A DNA stretch of 64,000 bases from assembly GCA_020634165.1 (NCBI GenBank), contig JACKCF010000002.1:62001-126000 (forward strand), read 5' to 3'. Positions 6,691 to 15,907 of this stretch are shown in pieces. Both the position numbers and the translations under genes were made by a program. The DNA comes from Anaerolineaceae bacterium. GTDB taxonomy: Bacteria; Chloroflexota; Anaerolineae; Aggregatilineales; Phototrophicaceae. Under the pieces are notes generated by a model, which was given only the letters and a program-made list of their open reading frames with translations, was not told the origin of the DNA and made no database searches. Position 1 is the stretch's first letter, and the number at the start of each line of letters is the position of its first letter.

Positions 6691-8850
6691 CTAGGTGTTG
6701 CTGAAACGGGCATATTCACCATCAGAGGGGCGGTTGTAGAGATACCAGATGCCCTCATCCTGTACATCGAACAAATAATGGAAGCGCGGTAGATTGGCGA
6801 TGATTTCCAGATGCTGCGTGTTGAAATGCTGGAAGGCTGGATCATCACGGAACACATGCAGTCCCTGCCGCTGGTTAAAAATCACGCGGATGGGGCAGTT
6901 CTCGAACACCAGTCGCGCTTTGTTCTCAAGGAAAACGGTCATCTGCTGATCGACCACAATCAGCTTTTTGCGACGCGTGCGGAAGGTCTTGGCGGCTTCA
7001 ATCAGGAAGTCAAGCAGTGACGGATGGCGCATCAGGCGATAAACCTCATCCACTGCAATGATGCGTGGCGATTCATCGCTCAGGCTGTCGCGGCGGATAG
7101 CGGACAAGACCTGCGTGTAGGCAATCGCCAGCATGACCGGATCCTGTTCCATTTCATGGAAAGAGAAAACCTGCGGCTGAGTCTTGCCGCGTGCTGATAA
7201 ATCCATATTGGTAGCGCCATTGACGAAAGCCGCCCACGGGCCGCGTCCGGTGCAGAGTCCGGCAATTTCATCGGCCAAATCGCGGGCAATGCGCTGCAAA
7301 TGTTCCTTGTCGCCGAGACCCGACAGCACATCACAGACCGTTTCGGTGAGCGGAGCAATTTCTGGCGTAATCGTACGCCAGTCATCGAAGCCGCTGTAGA
7401 GCAGTTCCAATGCTTCACCGAGCAGGGCACGTTCCTGATTGGCTTTTTGCGTGCCGGAGAGCTGCCGACCAAGCAGCGTTTCATAGAGGCGGATGGTATG
7501 GGCTTTCTGCTCGACCAGCGTGGGAAACATGACATCCTGTGGATTGAGGCAGGTGTGCTGGGCACTCATCACATACCAGGGAATATCGAGCGCCTGTGCC
7601 AGATGGGCACCATGTCCCATCGGTTCCAGCAGCGTGAACGGTACATTTTCCTCAGCCCACTGCCGCAGCAGCAGACAGTTGAGGGCAAAGGTCTTGCCGT
7701 AGCCGCTCACCCCGACCCAGACTTCATGGGTAGCACGTCTATCCCGCCATGAGTTATGAAACACAGGATAATTCGCACCTGCTGCTTCACCGCGCAGTGT
7801 GCCATCTAACCCGGAGAGTTTGCGATAGCCCAGTGGCGCAAATAGCAGTGCCAGTTCGCGCGATGTGATAGGCCACGTGGTATGGGGAACGGCGATTTCG
7901 CTGGTTGGTTGTGCGGCAAAAAAGCGAGCTGCCTGAGCCTGTGCTTCCCCGATTTCGGCTCGCAACAAAAACCAGGGTTTCATGGCATCGACGATGTGGT
8001 TGACACGCTGTTTGAGGGTGGATAAATCAGGCGCTGCGACTGCGATGACAATTTGAACGTCATGTAGCGCATCACCCAGGTTGAGTTCGGAGAGGGTCTG
8101 ACGGCAGTCGTTGACTTTTTTCAGAGAACGGCTGTCTTCGCCGCGAAGTGTTGCCAGATGCACCGAATAAGCCTGCACCACATTTTCAATTTCGTTGATG
8201 GCCTCGTTATGCGTCCATGTCCTGGCAATATCGACCGAGAGTGCCAATGGGAAATTGGTTCGCAGAAGCTGCGCTAGCGGACGCCCGAAATCCCAGATCG
8301 TGGGCTGGAACTGGTAGCTGGACAGCAGGGCATAGAAAGGGCGATTGTGTCCTTCGCCTACGGGCGCTAGATGCCAGTTGGGATAGGAACGATTGGGCGC
8401 AGTCAGTTGATACTCACCCGCAAACAATGCTGGCCATTGGGCCGGAACAGCCACTGCATCCAGTGCCGCCGACACACTGCGACTAAGAGCGCGAGCATTT
8501 ATGCCGCGCTCTGTCCAGAATGCCAGACCGCATATTGCCCGCTGGTACTCAGCTTCACTTTGCAGCCGTTCATAATGGCGACGATACTCCATCAACAGTG
8601 CCTGGCGTTGGGGTTTTTCGCTTTGAAGTGCCAATGACACAACTTGCGAAATACGCGGCGAGAGATCTGCCGGAAGCTGCCAGGTCACGAAACGCGCTGG
8701 CCCGGTCAATCCTCGCAGCCACAGGCTGAAGCGATTCTGCAACGATTGCAATCCCTCCGATGTGCCATGCAGCATGATGTCGAAGGGGTCAATCAAAAGC
8801 GTATGCGCGATGGCTGTCATGCGTTTGGACTTGGCGCGTGTTTCAAACAT
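6691..8850 (-). CDS. VirB4/TraC-type conjugation ATPase
   Basis: A 719-residue protein. The C-terminal ATPase domain carries Walker A GVSGYGKTF (residues 380-388) and Walker B IIAVDEVYRLM (D601-E602), followed by RKKLIVVDQQ, all typical of VirB4-family motors that power type IV secretion. The N-terminal half (1-370) is the family's less conserved domain. In conjugation systems this hexameric ATPase acts at the inner face of the membrane on pilin handling and substrate transfer. It lies immediately behind the small membrane protein gene at 8853 (2-base gap), within a block that also holds pilin-like and VirB6-like genes. The call is strong. Confidence 0.9.
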   Translation of the reverse strand: MFETRAKSKRMTAIAHTLLIDPFDIMLHGTSEGLQSLQNRFSLWLRGLTGPARFVTWQLPADLSPRISQVVSLALQSEKPQRQALLMEYRRHYERLQSEAEYQRAICGLAFWTERGINARALSRSVSAALDAVAVPAQWPALFAGEYQLTAPNRSYPNWHLAPVGEGHNRPFYALLSSYQFQPTIWDFGRPLAQLLRTNFPLALSVDIARTWTHNEAINEIENVVQAYSVHLATLRGEDSRSLKKVNDCRQTLSELNLGDALHDVQIVIAVAAPDLSTLKQRVNHIVDAMKPWFLLRAEIGEAQAQAARFFAAQPTSEIAVPHTTWPITSRELALLFAPLGYRKLSGLDGTLRGEAAGANYPVFHNSWRDRRATHEVWVGVSGYGKTFALNCLLLRQWAEENVPFTLLEPMGHGAHLAQALDIPWYVMSAQHTCLNPQDVMFPTLVEQKAHTIRLYETLLGRQLSGTQKANQERALLGEALELLYSGFDDWRTITPEIAPLTETVCDVLSGLGDKEHLQRIARDLADEIAGLCTGRGPWAAFVNGATNMDLSARGKTQPQVFSFHEMEQDPVMLAIAYTQVLSAIRRDSLSDESPRIIAVDEVYRLMRHPSLLDFLIEAAKTFRTRRKKLIVVDQQMTVFLENKARLVFENCPIRVIFNQRQGLHVFRDDPAFQHFNTQHLEIIANLPRFHYLFDVQDEGIWYLYNRPSDGEYARFSNT

Positions 8851-8852
8851 GG

Positions 8853-9350
8853 CTATGCTTCCTCGACAGACATTTCATGGGCAGATATGCCGAAGTCATC
8901 GACAACCAGCAGACGTGTGCCATCTTGAGTGGCCTCGCGCACATTGTTGTAGATTGCCCACTGACCCTCTGTTCTTTGTGTAAATCCACGCCGACTGCGG
9001 AAGATGTCGGTGCTTTTCAAGTGTGTCTCAGCGGCATCAAGATTGAGCGCAAGCACGATTTGGCTAGCTGCGCCTGTCGGGTGTTCAGCCGCAGCTAACA
9101 TCAATCTTGCTCGCCAGCCCAGCATCAATCGCTGCCAGAGCGGTAATCCGCCGCGACTGCCGGAGAGCATCAACAGCGCCACAAAGCTGATGAGCAGAAT
9201 TGGCAAACTGAGCGACGAAAAGGGTGTCATGCGGCTGCCCATAAAGAGGAAGACGGCGCCTGTTCCGCTGAAGATCAGGCGCTTCATCGAGATGCTGCCG
9301 AAGCCTTTCTCCTCGCGCAGCCGCACATTGGACTTGAACTGGGCAGCCAT
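8853..9350 (-). CDS. Small membrane protein at VirB3/PrgI position
   Basis: I chose the ATG at 9350, giving 165 residues, because it lies 4 bases after the stop of the pilin-like gene; the longer frame upstream overlaps that gene. The protein has a charged N-terminus (AAQFKSNVRLREEKGFG), two adjacent hydrophobic segments (about residues 22-60), then a cytoplasmic part ending acidic. Order pilin - this - VirB4 mirrors VirB2-VirB3-VirB4 or PrgI-VirB4 arrangements, so a VirB3/PrgI-like role at the membrane base of the conjugation channel is likely. Sequence similarity alone is too weak to prove it. Confidence 0.65.
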   Translation of the reverse strand: MAAQFKSNVRLREEKGFGSISMKRLIFSGTGAVFLFMGSRMTPFSSLSLPILLISFVALLMLSGSRGGLPLWQRLMLGWRARLMLAAAEHPTGAASQIVLALNLDAAETHLKSTDIFRSRRGFTQRTEGQWAIYNNVREATQDGTRLLVVDDFGISAHEMSVEEA

Positions 9351-9354
9351 CGCA

Positions 9355-9606
9355 CTAGCTCGTCGTAATGCCCAGCGCCGCCAGACCGCCGCCACCGACG
9401 AAGACCAGCAGCAGTAGACCAATGGTGACCTGCGTTGCCATGCGCGGATTGTCGCGTTTCCAGTCGGAAATCAGCGGCCACGACGAGCCGAGGTACATGA
9501 TGGCGAGGCCGATCATGCCGATAACGGCCATACTGCCGCTGATGGCGATCAGCAGATCCTGAAGCTGGGTGAAGAAGGACTCGACCGAACCAGGAATATC
9601 ATTCAT
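9355..9606 (-). CDS. VirB2/TrbC-like pilin candidate
   Basis: The start at 9606 (MNDIPGSVES) follows AGAAAGG and gives 83 residues; a further upstream start would overlap that site. Two hydrophobic segments (about residues 20-42 and 58-80) are separated by a short charged loop (DWKRDNPRMA), the classical VirB2/TrbC pilin topology. The second segment contains GGGG. There is no obvious cleavable signal peptide, as in many conjugative pilins from Gram-positive-type systems. It opens the VirB2-VirB3-VirB4-like triplet. Confidence 0.65.
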   Translation of the reverse strand: MNDIPGSVESFFTQLQDLLIAISGSMAVIGMIGLAIMYLGSSWPLISDWKRDNPRMATQVTIGLLLLVFVGGGGLAALGITTS

Positions 9607-9638
9607 GAGAAAACCTTTCTGGTACATCGAAAACGAGA

Positions 9639-11225
9639 TCAGGGCATGTGAAGGGCGTATTCGCGCTCCAGCAGAAAAAGTCGTGCGTCGGATTGACCTG
9701 TATAGGGAAAGCTCAGGTGCAGTGAGTAGGAAGCTCCGCTCGCCAGTTCAGGTGGCAGATCATTCGTGAGAGGTATGGTCGGTATACCATTCGTATCGAG
9801 TCGAATTGACTGACCCACCAGCGAAACCGGGTTGCCAAGCGGGTTAAACAGTCGCGCCGTGACTTCAAGTTGGTCGCCAGTGAGGGTGATGGCTTCGACC
9901 TGTATCACTAGGTCGGCAACGGTCAACGCAGGCTCAGGCTGGCGAATGGACAGTGCAAAGGCAACAGGTTCACTCGATGGTGATTCGACCTGGAGCACAG
10001 CCGAATCAATCTGCCCAGGGAGATCAAATAACATATTGCCAGAAATTGTGCTGTGAGAAGGAATTTCAGCAGGCAGTGTGTGCGATGCCAGCCGGATCGG
10101 AGTATTAGCTCCATCTACCAGTGACCAGCTTAGATCAGCGACTAGCAATATTGTCGCCTGTGTGGACAGATCCACATCTAATATCAGACTTCCCGAATCG
10201 ACAGAGGCATCCAGCACACGAAGAAAAACACCTTCAGCAATTTCAGCCGAAGTGCCCATCGGAACATTGGCAGACAGTTCGCCTGCTTCCAGACGCTCGA
10301 TCTCATTGGATGCTTCGTATCTGGCCGTGACGACAGTACGCTCATCGGTCAGTAAACCATCGGGCGCATATTCGCCAATCAGCACCAGCACCAGACCGGG
10401 CGTATCCTGCCGGAAAATAGCTGAGGTCTGACGAACGACTTCCTGTCTGTCCTCATAAAGGAAGGTCAGAACGGCACCGGTATTCATTTGCAGTTCAAAG
10501 CGCGTGCCTGTTTGCAGTGATTCCATGAAAGCGGTGTTCTCCTCACTGAACGGCAGTCCCAGCACAGGGCGCACAATCAGACCGGATACCCACGAAGCTA
10601 CGTCAGGATTGGCATCAAAACGCCAGTCAGCCGTCTCGATGAGGCGTTCCTGCACCACAAACACCCGTGAGCGCATCGCATCCGGCGGATAAACCTGCAA
10701 AAGCACCGGATAATAATCCTTGCTGAGCAGCTCACCGTCGCGGATCACGCGATCAGCTTCTTCCAGAGCCAATGGCGTCGGGGTCGGGCTGATTTCGGGT
10801 GTGACAGTGGCTGTTATGGAGGGCGTTGCATCGAGTGCGACGGCGCTTGCATCGTCGCCACCGGAGAAGGTCGTCACTAGAAACAGAATGACCAGCCCTG
10901 CCATTGGCAGCAGCAAAAGCCCCAATAGTCGTGGCGTACCACTGCGAACAGGCTGAATCAGCGGTTCATCATGCGACATCTCGCGCTGTTCACGGGCCGC
11001 CTGCTGAATATGATCCGGCACAATCGCCCAACGTGTACCTACCGGAACCAGTGCCTGCTGCCTGTAGGCATCGATGAGCTGGCGCAGCACGCGCAGTTCG
11101 GCGGCATCATCCAGCGTGGCATTGGCTTTTTGCAGCTCACGCTGATACACGCGGCAATAGTACGCCTGGCGCTCGGCAGGCACTGCATCCCACTGCCGAT
11201 CCAGTCGATTTTGAGCCTCCGTCAT
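9639..11225 (-). CDS. Single-pass membrane protein with large outer domain
   Basis: A 528-residue protein. Residues 1-95 are hydrophilic and likely cytoplasmic, then there is one membrane segment (about 99-119, LLGLLLLPMAGLVILFLVTTF), a Ser/Thr/Pro linker (PTPTP) and an all-beta exterior of about 370 residues. Residues about 150-270 read like the sortase barrel pattern (...TGTRFEL..., then GLVLVLIGE), but the place of the sortase catalytic Cys is not Cys, so it would be a non-catalytic relative if related at all. Its start overlaps the end of the VirB6-like gene by 4 bases. A role in building the outer part of the conjugation apparatus is inferred. Confidence 0.6.
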   Translation of the reverse strand: MTEAQNRLDRQWDAVPAERQAYYCRVYQRELQKANATLDDAAELRVLRQLIDAYRQQALVPVGTRWAIVPDHIQQAAREQREMSHDEPLIQPVRSGTPRLLGLLLLPMAGLVILFLVTTFSGGDDASAVALDATPSITATVTPEISPTPTPLALEEADRVIRDGELLSKDYYPVLLQVYPPDAMRSRVFVVQERLIETADWRFDANPDVASWVSGLIVRPVLGLPFSEENTAFMESLQTGTRFELQMNTGAVLTFLYEDRQEVVRQTSAIFRQDTPGLVLVLIGEYAPDGLLTDERTVVTARYEASNEIERLEAGELSANVPMGTSAEIAEGVFLRVLDASVDSGSLILDVDLSTQATILLVADLSWSLVDGANTPIRLASHTLPAEIPSHSTISGNMLFDLPGQIDSAVLQVESPSSEPVAFALSIRQPEPALTVADLVIQVEAITLTGDQLEVTARLFNPLGNPVSLVGQSIRLDTNGIPTIPLTNDLPPELASGASYSLHLSFPYTGQSDARLFLLEREYALHMP

Positions 11226-13546
11226 GATGATCCCTCGTCATGACTTTCAGGCAGGGAATCATGTGCTTCGATGAAATTGCTGGTGGCGATTTCAATGGAT
11301 GCGGGCTGCGGCTGTATTGGCTGCGGTTGTCCTGATGATGGCGCTTGGTGAATGGCAATCGCCTGCGGCAGCGCTCTGGCGGCGGCTTCCAGCGCTCGAA
11401 CCGCCCGGTTCATATCAGTCGATGCGCGCGATTCATTGCCCGGATTCTGTTTGAGCGCGGCTTTCAGGCTTTCGGACAATCCCGTTTCGGTGCGGGCTTC
11501 GGTCATGACCTGCTGCACCTGCTGCGGTGTGGTGTTCAGGCCAACAGCCTGTTTGACGAAGTGACCGACAGCGGCAGTATGTTGCCCGAAGGGATATGTG
11601 TTGGGCGCGGTTGGAATACCTGCCTGTTGGGCAACGGCAGAAGTGGCTTGCTGGTGGGTAACGGGTGATGATTGACCAGCCGAAATATTCTGCCTAATGC
11701 CTGAAATCGCTCCCGAAAGCGCTGTCGCCAGTTCAGGCGCTTGCAGCACATATTGACCAGACGCTCTTCGCTCGGCCTGATGGAAACCCTGTGACAGTGT
11801 TCGCAATGTTTCGGTGCTGAGGGGCACGCTGGTTGTGCCTGCCACCTGTGTCTTGAGGGCACTCACAAAAGCATCCGAAGTCGGGTGTAGCTGGGGCTGT
11901 TCGCTGCGAAGATTGCGAATCGCCGTTGCCACTTCACTCATGTCATCTTCGGTGTGGGCATCCAGCAAACGCGCCATTTCGGGCGCCATAACCGGGCCAA
12001 AGGCCGAGTTCAGACTCGTCTGGGCAGTGCGCGGATCAGCCGCTTGGTAGTAAGTTCGAACGATTTCTTCGGGTCGCGATTGAGTCGATTGATTCTGTCG
12101 GATTGTCGTATCGCCTGTGCTGGATGTTTCTGCTGCCCGTTTCGGCAGCACAGCGCCTGCCAGTACTGGACCGAGTGCCGTTCGTGCCACAGCGCCTTCC
12201 GCAAATTCTGATGCGACCTGCCCGAAGCGTGTGCCGCGCAGATTCGGCATGAGCGAGGTCATGTAGGCTGCTCGCAATAATGTTGGATTGCTGCCGAAAG
12301 CGATGCCAGCCGATTGCGCCAGTGAATTGCCGGAACCCATCGCCAGAGCCGTGCCCGCCGCTCCCAATACACCGCCAGTTGCCATGCCGAGAGCACCTGC
12401 CGCAACGCCTCCGGGGGAAGCCATTGTGCCGCCCGTGACCTGGCTCATGGCGCTGAACAGCCGGTTGATGCCATTCCAGATGGCGCGCAGCGACGCCAGC
12501 AGTAATATGGCAACTAAGAGCATGCCAACCAGTGCTGTGCCAAAGGTGACGACAGCATTGCCTGTGACTGCACCGACCAGCACAAAGCTGATGATGAGCG
12601 ATAGAAACAGCGACATGATGATCGACTGCACAAACAGCTCAATCACCAGATTGAGCACGCTCCACACCAGCACTTCGGTGTGTTTGAAGAAGGCAAACAG
12701 GATGGCGATGAAGGCCGAGGCGAAGGCCAGTCCCATCGCCATTGCCAGCGCCAGATGGATGATCTGTTCCAGCACACCGAACAGCGCCACCAGTGTGCCC
12801 ATCAACAGGCGAGAAATGCCCTGCACCCCGCGTCCGATAGCCGTTTCGCGCTCGACCTGTCCCATGCCGGGGAACGCCGCGCTGCCTGTCGCCGGGTCGA
12901 AATAGCCACCTTCATTGAGGAACGACCAGGGCAGGCGTTCAATCGGATGTGGAGCGCTCACGGGAGCAATCACATCGTAACCATCGGCACCGATGTAACT
13001 CATGGCGACATCCAGCCCGTCCACATCCTGATCCGAGGGCAGGAAGGGCGCGAACTGGTTAACTGGCGCGGGAATCGGTGCTTCAGTGCCATTGCCAATA
13101 TCGGACAGCACGGAGAGAGCGCCACCGCCGTCGTTCATGATCGCCAGTCCCTGCTGGTAGAAGGTATCGGCGATGTCCCGTCGAGCTTCCTCAATGCCGC
13201 CATAAATCTGTGCGCCGCCCTGAAACAGCAGCAGCGCCACCAGAAACCAGACCACCGCGCTCTTGAATTCGACCACGCGCACCTGCAAAAACATGGCAAT
13301 CAGGTAGGACATCGCCAGAATCAGCAGCGCAATGGTGAAGGTTGGCACGAGAAAAATACCAGTCTGTGCGCCCAGCGCGGTCAGCAGCGGCGTGAAGGCC
13401 TGTGTCACCAGCCAGTCGGTTAGCGACATGACGACGTATCCGGTCAACAGCAGCGCGCGCTCCAGGCTCCAGATCACAGCTGCCGTTTCAAACAGCACGC
13501 TATAGACGAGCTGCATCACCGGGACAACAATGGCACCATCCAGCAT
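11222..13546 (-). CDS. VirB6/TrbL-like polytopic channel protein
   Basis: A 774-residue protein. About seven to eight membrane segments lie in residues 10-380, the last being a long run (AVVTFGTALVGMLLVAILLL). A Gly/Ala-rich stretch (GGVAAGALGMATGGVLGAAG) and a long Gln/Ala/Thr/Ser-rich soluble tail follow. This layout is that of TrbL/VirB6 proteins, which form the inner-membrane part of type IV secretion channels. It sits in the conjugation block with pilin- and VirB4-like genes. The hydrophilic tail is low-complexity and probably cytoplasmic. Confidence 0.75.
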   Translation of the reverse strand: MLDGAIVVPVMQLVYSVLFETAAVIWSLERALLLTGYVVMSLTDWLVTQAFTPLLTALGAQTGIFLVPTFTIALLILAMSYLIAMFLQVRVVEFKSAVVWFLVALLLFQGGAQIYGGIEEARRDIADTFYQQGLAIMNDGGGALSVLSDIGNGTEAPIPAPVNQFAPFLPSDQDVDGLDVAMSYIGADGYDVIAPVSAPHPIERLPWSFLNEGGYFDPATGSAAFPGMGQVERETAIGRGVQGISRLLMGTLVALFGVLEQIIHLALAMAMGLAFASAFIAILFAFFKHTEVLVWSVLNLVIELFVQSIIMSLFLSLIISFVLVGAVTGNAVVTFGTALVGMLLVAILLLASLRAIWNGINRLFSAMSQVTGGTMASPGGVAAGALGMATGGVLGAAGTALAMGSGNSLAQSAGIAFGSNPTLLRAAYMTSLMPNLRGTRFGQVASEFAEGAVARTALGPVLAGAVLPKRAAETSSTGDTTIRQNQSTQSRPEEIVRTYYQAADPRTAQTSLNSAFGPVMAPEMARLLDAHTEDDMSEVATAIRNLRSEQPQLHPTSDAFVSALKTQVAGTTSVPLSTETLRTLSQGFHQAERRASGQYVLQAPELATALSGAISGIRQNISAGQSSPVTHQQATSAVAQQAGIPTAPNTYPFGQHTAAVGHFVKQAVGLNTTPQQVQQVMTEARTETGLSESLKAALKQNPGNESRASTDMNRAVRALEAAARALPQAIAIHQAPSSGQPQPIQPQPASIEIATSNFIEAHDSLPESHDEGSS

Positions 13547-13557
13547 GATCGCCCTCC

Positions 13558-14412
13558 CTACTCACCACACCACGTACACCATTCCGGGAAGTGCGGGCGT
13601 GGCGTTGGCGTGCTCGTTGGTAAAACTGCGGCTGGTGTCGGAATGTCTGGATTGCTGCCAGGATTGGTGTTGCAGGGCGGCTGGGCATCGGTCAGCCAGT
13701 AAGCAATATTGCCACCCACCAGATTGCCAGCCCGTTCGCTCGCCAGTGGATCGAGAATCCATCCGAGTTGCGATGGTGTCCCCATAGGCGTGAAAGCTGC
13801 CAGTTGCACGCGCAGCGATTCGCCGCTAGCGAGTGTGACCGCATCCAGCATGTTGGCCGTCAGGTTGATGCCTGCCGCCTGCGCCGCTTCCGCCGATGCC
13901 CACCACTGCCCGGCCCGCAAACCTGATTCGGTCATCACTTCTGCGATGAAGACCTGCCCACCAGGCAGCGCCGCATAGGTCTCTGGGCCGATATTCTCAA
14001 TCTCAACGAACCATGTCACGACCTGCCCGTTGTCGATGACAACAGTCTGTAAATCGTCAATTCGTAGGCGAAGCCGAACCGCTGAATCAAATCCGCCAAT
14101 ATACACATCGGCACCCAGCGAGAATCCGCCTGTCACGATAAACGGTGTGGGCGACGGCCAGGGGGTGTAGGTCGGGCGCGGCGTGCTGGTGGCTCGTGGC
14201 AGATGGTGTCCGGGCGTGCCTGCAAATGGCGGCACATTGATCGGTGGAGCGACGGAAGTCGGCGGCTGGGTATGCGTCGGCAGCGGTACGCTGGTGGCAC
14301 AGATGAACTGCGGCACATCCAGAATCCGCACCTGTGAGGGCTGCACATTGCACGCCAGAATCATCAGGCAGAGTGCCAGAATCGCCAGAATGGAGGTGAG
14401 AATTGTTTTCAT
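13558..14412 (-). CDS. Lipoprotein of the conjugation block
   Basis: A 284-residue protein with a lipobox (LALCLMILAC, Cys about residue 21) after a hydrophobic signal. A Thr/Pro-rich linker (about residues 42-90) and then a beta-rich domain with GQVVTWFVEIENIGPETY follow, reminiscent of immunoglobulin-like folds for extracellular adhesins. The end has a second PTPTP linker and a CTWCGE tail. It overlaps the next upstream gene by 4 bases (14409-14412), so the two are co-translated. It is probably exposed on the cell surface, where it could act in mating contact or assembly; this is inferred. Confidence 0.7.
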   Translation of the reverse strand: MKTILTSILAILALCLMILACNVQPSQVRILDVPQFICATSVPLPTHTQPPTSVAPPINVPPFAGTPGHHLPRATSTPRPTYTPWPSPTPFIVTGGFSLGADVYIGGFDSAVRLRLRIDDLQTVVIDNGQVVTWFVEIENIGPETYAALPGGQVFIAEVMTESGLRAGQWWASAEAAQAAGINLTANMLDAVTLASGESLRVQLAAFTPMGTPSQLGWILDPLASERAGNLVGGNIAYWLTDAQPPCNTNPGSNPDIPTPAAVLPTSTPTPRPHFPEWCTWCGE

Positions 14413-15812
14413 GGGATCAGCCCCGGTTGATTGGCTGCATCCAGCAGTAGTGTCCAGCGTGCTGTTTGCGATGTGCCGCGTCCGATGCGAATGTCGAAGG
14501 TCTCACCCAGATAGGGCACGACCACCATCACCGATTGAGCGACCTCGGTACTCAGTCGGGCATAACCACGTTCGTCAGTGGTGGATGTAGCGAGTACGCG
14601 GTTGATGGTAGTGTCCAGCAGGCGCACGGGCATATCGCGCACACCTTCATTGGGTTCGGCGCTGTCATTGCGATTGAGGTCGTAGGCAATGATGACTTCC
14701 ACCGTGACGCGCGTGGGTGGTTCCGGTGTGCTCGTTGGCTGCGGCGTGGCTGGCTCGGATACCAGCTCAAACGAAATAGATTCCCGCGATTCACCGGTGA
14801 CGGCGATAGCTGTCGGCGACTCCAAAGTCGGCATCGGTGGCCCATGAAAAACATCCACCGCATCGATGGCAATCGCTTGCTCACCGGATTCACCATACAG
14901 CGCGGCAATATCCAGCACGTGATAACCCGGTTCAAGAAAATATGGCCCCGCCAGTTGAAACGTCGCTTCTTCGGAAAATGTATCAATCCGATCCAGCGGT
15001 TGACCATCTAACAGAAGACCTATGACACCACCTTGCGGATGAGACTGGTAAATGAAGCGGATGGCATCGCCTGTGAATGGGAAACGCAGCCGCGCATTGC
15101 CAGAAGCAGAAAGTCGATATCCGCCAGCCGAAGCGTTTGCATCGGATTTCAGCGACCAGTTCCCGATCACCGCAACGAAAGCACTGCTCTCCTGTCGGCG
15201 CCAGCCAAATTCCGGTGTCGCGGTCGCGGTGGGTCGTTGAGGAATCACGGATCGCGGTGCCGAGATAGTGACAACTGGAGGTAGTCCGACAGATGTCATG
15301 ACAATTGGTGTCACGAAAATGGGCGTAATGATGATGGGCTGCGGGACAACAATCGTCTGGGGCACGATGACAGTTTGTTCCACGACGACCGTATTGACGA
15401 CGGTCGCGGTAGGTGGAACGGTGGGTGTCAGAGTGAGGGTTAGGGTTGGTGAAACAAGCGTTTCCGTTGGAGTCAGGCTGGCAGTCGAAGTTGTGGTTGG
15501 GAGCACGCCAGGTGTCACCGAGGCAGAAGGAAGTACCTCGGTCGGTGTTACGGGTGTTGAACCGGATTGTGAGAAATCTGTGCTCGCAGGATAACGAGGC
15601 AAAGGATATGAAGAAGGCAAAATACGGAACGTGTTGCCAGCCTGTTCAGCATGGGACACAGAATATGGCTGCGCTGAGACTAAACCTGTCTGCCAGGGCA
15701 GCTCGCTTCCAGCCAGGAGAAGCAGCATTGTCAGCTGAAGGATCAGTAACGGAGCTTTTTTCCAGTATGTCCAATGGAAACATGTCCAGCGGAAACGCCT
15801 GAGAAATTGCAT
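14409..15812 (-). CDS. Secreted Thr/Pro-rich surface protein with Ig-like domain
   Basis: The start at 15812 (MQFLRRF) is supported by GAGGCAAT; an earlier start at 15869 gives a Cys-rich leader that looks wrong. The protein has 467 residues: signal peptide (hydrophobic run LLILQLTMLLLLAGS), a long Thr/Pro/Val linker with repeated VVVPQ-like strands, a jelly-roll-like domain (GNWSLKSDANASAGGY...), another PTPTP linker and a C-terminal SdrD B-like domain (YDLNRNDSAEPNEGV...). The last domain recalls the surface adhesin repeats in which D-x-N/D motifs bind calcium. It is the first gene of the - strand conjugation operon, so a cell-contact role is plausible. Confidence 0.7.
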   Translation of the reverse strand: MQFLRRFRWTCFHWTYWKKAPLLILQLTMLLLLAGSELPWQTGLVSAQPYSVSHAEQAGNTFRILPSSYPLPRYPASTDFSQSGSTPVTPTEVLPSASVTPGVLPTTTSTASLTPTETLVSPTLTLTLTPTVPPTATVVNTVVVEQTVIVPQTIVVPQPIIITPIFVTPIVMTSVGLPPVVTISAPRSVIPQRPTATATPEFGWRRQESSAFVAVIGNWSLKSDANASAGGYRLSASGNARLRFPFTGDAIRFIYQSHPQGGVIGLLLDGQPLDRIDTFSEEATFQLAGPYFLEPGYHVLDIAALYGESGEQAIAIDAVDVFHGPPMPTLESPTAIAVTGESRESISFELVSEPATPQPTSTPEPPTRVTVEVIIAYDLNRNDSAEPNEGVRDMPVRLLDTTINRVLATSTTDERGYARLSTEVAQSVMVVVPYLGETFDIRIGRGTSQTARWTLLLDAANQPGLIP

Positions 15813-15907
15813 ATTGCCTCGCGTGCTCGACTCGACCACTGATTCGAGCCTACAGTAGGCACATATCAATCACGAAACCGTTTCCTGCACGGCTTTTGGG
15901 AGATTGC

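Noticed and set aside
12680..13423. Open frame of 247 codons opposite to the VirB6-like gene
   Set aside because: His/Gln/Arg-rich product typical of an antisense shadow; the - strand frame has clear membrane helices.
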